Shown: positions 63,259 to 64,000 of the stretch, piece after piece
How the letters are laid out: each line of letters opens with the position of its first letter
How positions within the stretch are numbered: position 1 is the stretch's first letter
Assembly (NCBI GenBank): GCA_029553165.1
Contig: JAKPCT010000078.1
Span: 22,212 to 86,211 of the forward strand
Reading direction: 5' to 3'
Source: Bacillota bacterium
Lineage (GTDB): Bacteria; Bacillota; UBA4882; UBA8346
DNA: 64,000 nucleotides
Position numbers and translations under genes: made by a program
The notes under the pieces: generated by a model
What the model saw: only the letters and a program-made list of their open reading frames with translations
Told to the model about the DNA's origin: nothing
The model's database searches: none

Positions 63259-63690
63259 ATGATTTGTAAGTTTTGTAATAACAGTTTTAATAATGATGAA
63301 TCTGCCTGCTGTCCCCATTGTGGAAATTCCGGGTCAGACAATATTAAGATTTTAACCCCGGAAGAACGAGATAACTTTGATGGTATTACGATTGATAACG
63401 GAGAGAATCAGAACCGGGACGATTGGTATCAGTCTACCAGAGATGGTTTTGGCAGGCGGATCTATGTAAGAAGATTTAAAACTAGTCTTTCGTCATTTGG
63501 TCTGCTTCAAAGGCTTTTATGGGGGTTAGTCATTGCTTGGTTGATTATTTTAGCGTTGCCGGTTGTAACATCTGTACTTGGATTGTTAATAGTAGGATGG
63601 TTGCTTACCGGGTTTTTGAGGAGATGGCGGAGGAGACGGTTACAAAACCGTTTTTATAGATTTTCCAGTAGGTTCTCTAAAATTTTTTAA
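63259..63690 (+). CDS. Zinc-ribbon membrane protein
   Basis: A 143-residue protein. The N-terminus holds a zinc ribbon with two CxxC knuckles (CKFCNNSF, CCPHCGNSG). A hydrophilic linker follows, then a hydrophobic stretch (about 88-118) and an Arg-rich tail (RRWRRRRLQNRFYRFSSRF). Likely one or two membrane passes with a cytoplasmic basic end. Function unknown. ATG 63259 has GGAG 7 bases before it; a TTG two codons earlier is too close to that site. Confidence 0.75.
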   Translation: MICKFCNNSFNNDESACCPHCGNSGSDNIKILTPEERDNFDGITIDNGENQNRDDWYQSTRDGFGRRIYVRRFKTSLSSFGLLQRLLWGLVIAWLIILALPVVTSVLGLLIVGWLLTGFLRRWRRRRLQNRFYRFSSRFSKIF

Positions 63691-63790
63691 ATCGCCTAAA
63701 AGAAAGAGTTTCTTTTTATTGTACTTTTTTAGTTTAAAGGATTAGAGAATCGTTCATCTATTGGTCTAAATATTTGGGCAAGTAAAAAAC

Positions 63791-63826
63791 GGGCGTTGCA
63801 ATTTTAGCAACGCCCTTCTTTTTTAA
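63791..63826. terminator. Terminator between convergent genes
   Basis: Stem GGGCGTTGC/GCAACGCCC (63791-63799 / 63807-63815), T-rich on the plus strand and A-rich before it, so it may serve both genes. Confidence 0.88.
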
Positions 63827-63847
63827 CGAGATTTAGAAAATCATTAT

Positions 63848-64000
63848 TTAGTAGCGGTTTCTTCTTGGAGGAGCTTCGATAGTCTTAACGTCTACGCGAT
63901 AAGTAACCTGCCATTTTGAGCTTCCAGGGTTGGAGTAGTCATTGTTTTTATTCATTTTTGACCAGTCAGAGTAGTGTAAGCCTACTACAAATCCATCCCG
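63848..64000 (-). CDS. C-terminal end of an unidentified protein, cut by window edge
   Basis: An open minus-strand frame of 50 codons ending with TAA at 63848-63850, too short for the usual length cut-off. Its sequence includes HYSDWSKMNKNNDYSNPG and then WQVTYRVDVKTIEAPPRRN. The DWS...NDYS spacing recalls family 3 carbohydrate-binding modules, which would suit a polysaccharide degrader, but the remainder does not clearly fit. The strong hairpin at 63791 would be its terminator. The start lies beyond the window. Confidence 0.5.
   Translation of the reverse strand, partial: RDGFVVGLHYSDWSKMNKNNDYSNPGSSKWQVTYRVDVKTIEAPPRRNRY

Noticed and set aside
1..64000. CRISPR arrays, insertion sequences or prophage
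   Set aside because: No regularly spaced direct repeats with unique spacers, transposase genes or phage structural genes were seen on either strand.

Overview
The window looks like ordinary chromosome of a flagellated, carbohydrate-degrading bacterium of the Bacillota (Firmicutes), AT-rich by eye. Pointers are a T-box in front of thrS, a veg gene with tandem sigma-A promoters, NdoAI/NdoA, AcuB-, YkuK-, YnzC- and UgtP-like genes, rapZ-yvcK, and a spore photoproduct lyase, which implies spore-forming ancestry. The flagellar cluster also encodes FlgH and FlgI, the L- and P-ring proteins. Among Bacillota these suggest a diderm (outer-membrane) lineage such as Halanaerobiales, Limnochordia/Hydrogenispora-like groups or Negativicutes. 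The species cannot be named from the sequence alone.

Layout. 1-12 kb is housekeeping: the end of tsaD, an array of DnaA-box-like repeats, a SWIM protein, a 2H-phosphoesterase-like gene, T-box-thrS, an AcuB-like CBS-ACT protein, rplM-rpsI, thiN, a MazEF-type pair, a glutamine amidotransferase, tsaE-tsaB-rimI and phoU. 12-24 kb holds an L,D-transpeptidase, an orphan anchored solute-binding protein, a receiver-GGDEF protein, rsmA, ykuK, veg, splB, murB, a TolB-like protein, a GntR regulator, a DUF4015 protein and a UgtP-like glycosyltransferase. 24-34 kb is more accessory: a NUDIX-CYTH pair, a nuclease-helicase fusion, an FRG-domain protein, a duplicated membrane protein with a truncated second copy, a cytoplasmic sugar-binding histidine kinase and an AT-rich glycosyltransferase.

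34-48.5 kb is a sugar-utilisation region. A minus-strand set (YesN-type regulator, solute-binding protein, two permeases, GH51 arabinofuranosidase) should import and cleave arabino-oligosaccharides. A GH1 beta-glucosidase, two AraC regulators and a cupin lie to the right. Between them is a 3.1-kb plus-strand segment carrying a kinase without its N-terminus and a regulator without its C-terminus. It abuts a decapitated kinase on the minus strand, so either a rearrangement or an assembly chimaera is present.

48.6-61.4 kb returns to core functions: ddl, a PHP phosphoesterase, rapZ-yvcK, NfeD, then flgF-flgG-flgA-flgH-flgI-flgJ behind candidate sigma-28 promoters, a membrane protein and a methyltransferase. 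The end holds tRNA-Thr(UGU), a MarR-CPBP operon with a perfect palindromic operator, a zinc-ribbon membrane protein and the tail of a further minus-strand gene.

The observations most worth following are the regularly spaced DnaA-box array beside tsaD, the truncated two-component genes at 41.4-44.5 kb, the membrane-protein duplication overlapping the FRG gene, and the L/P-ring genes with a FlgH that lacks a lipobox. I found no CRISPR array, insertion sequence, prophage or convincing new defence system.
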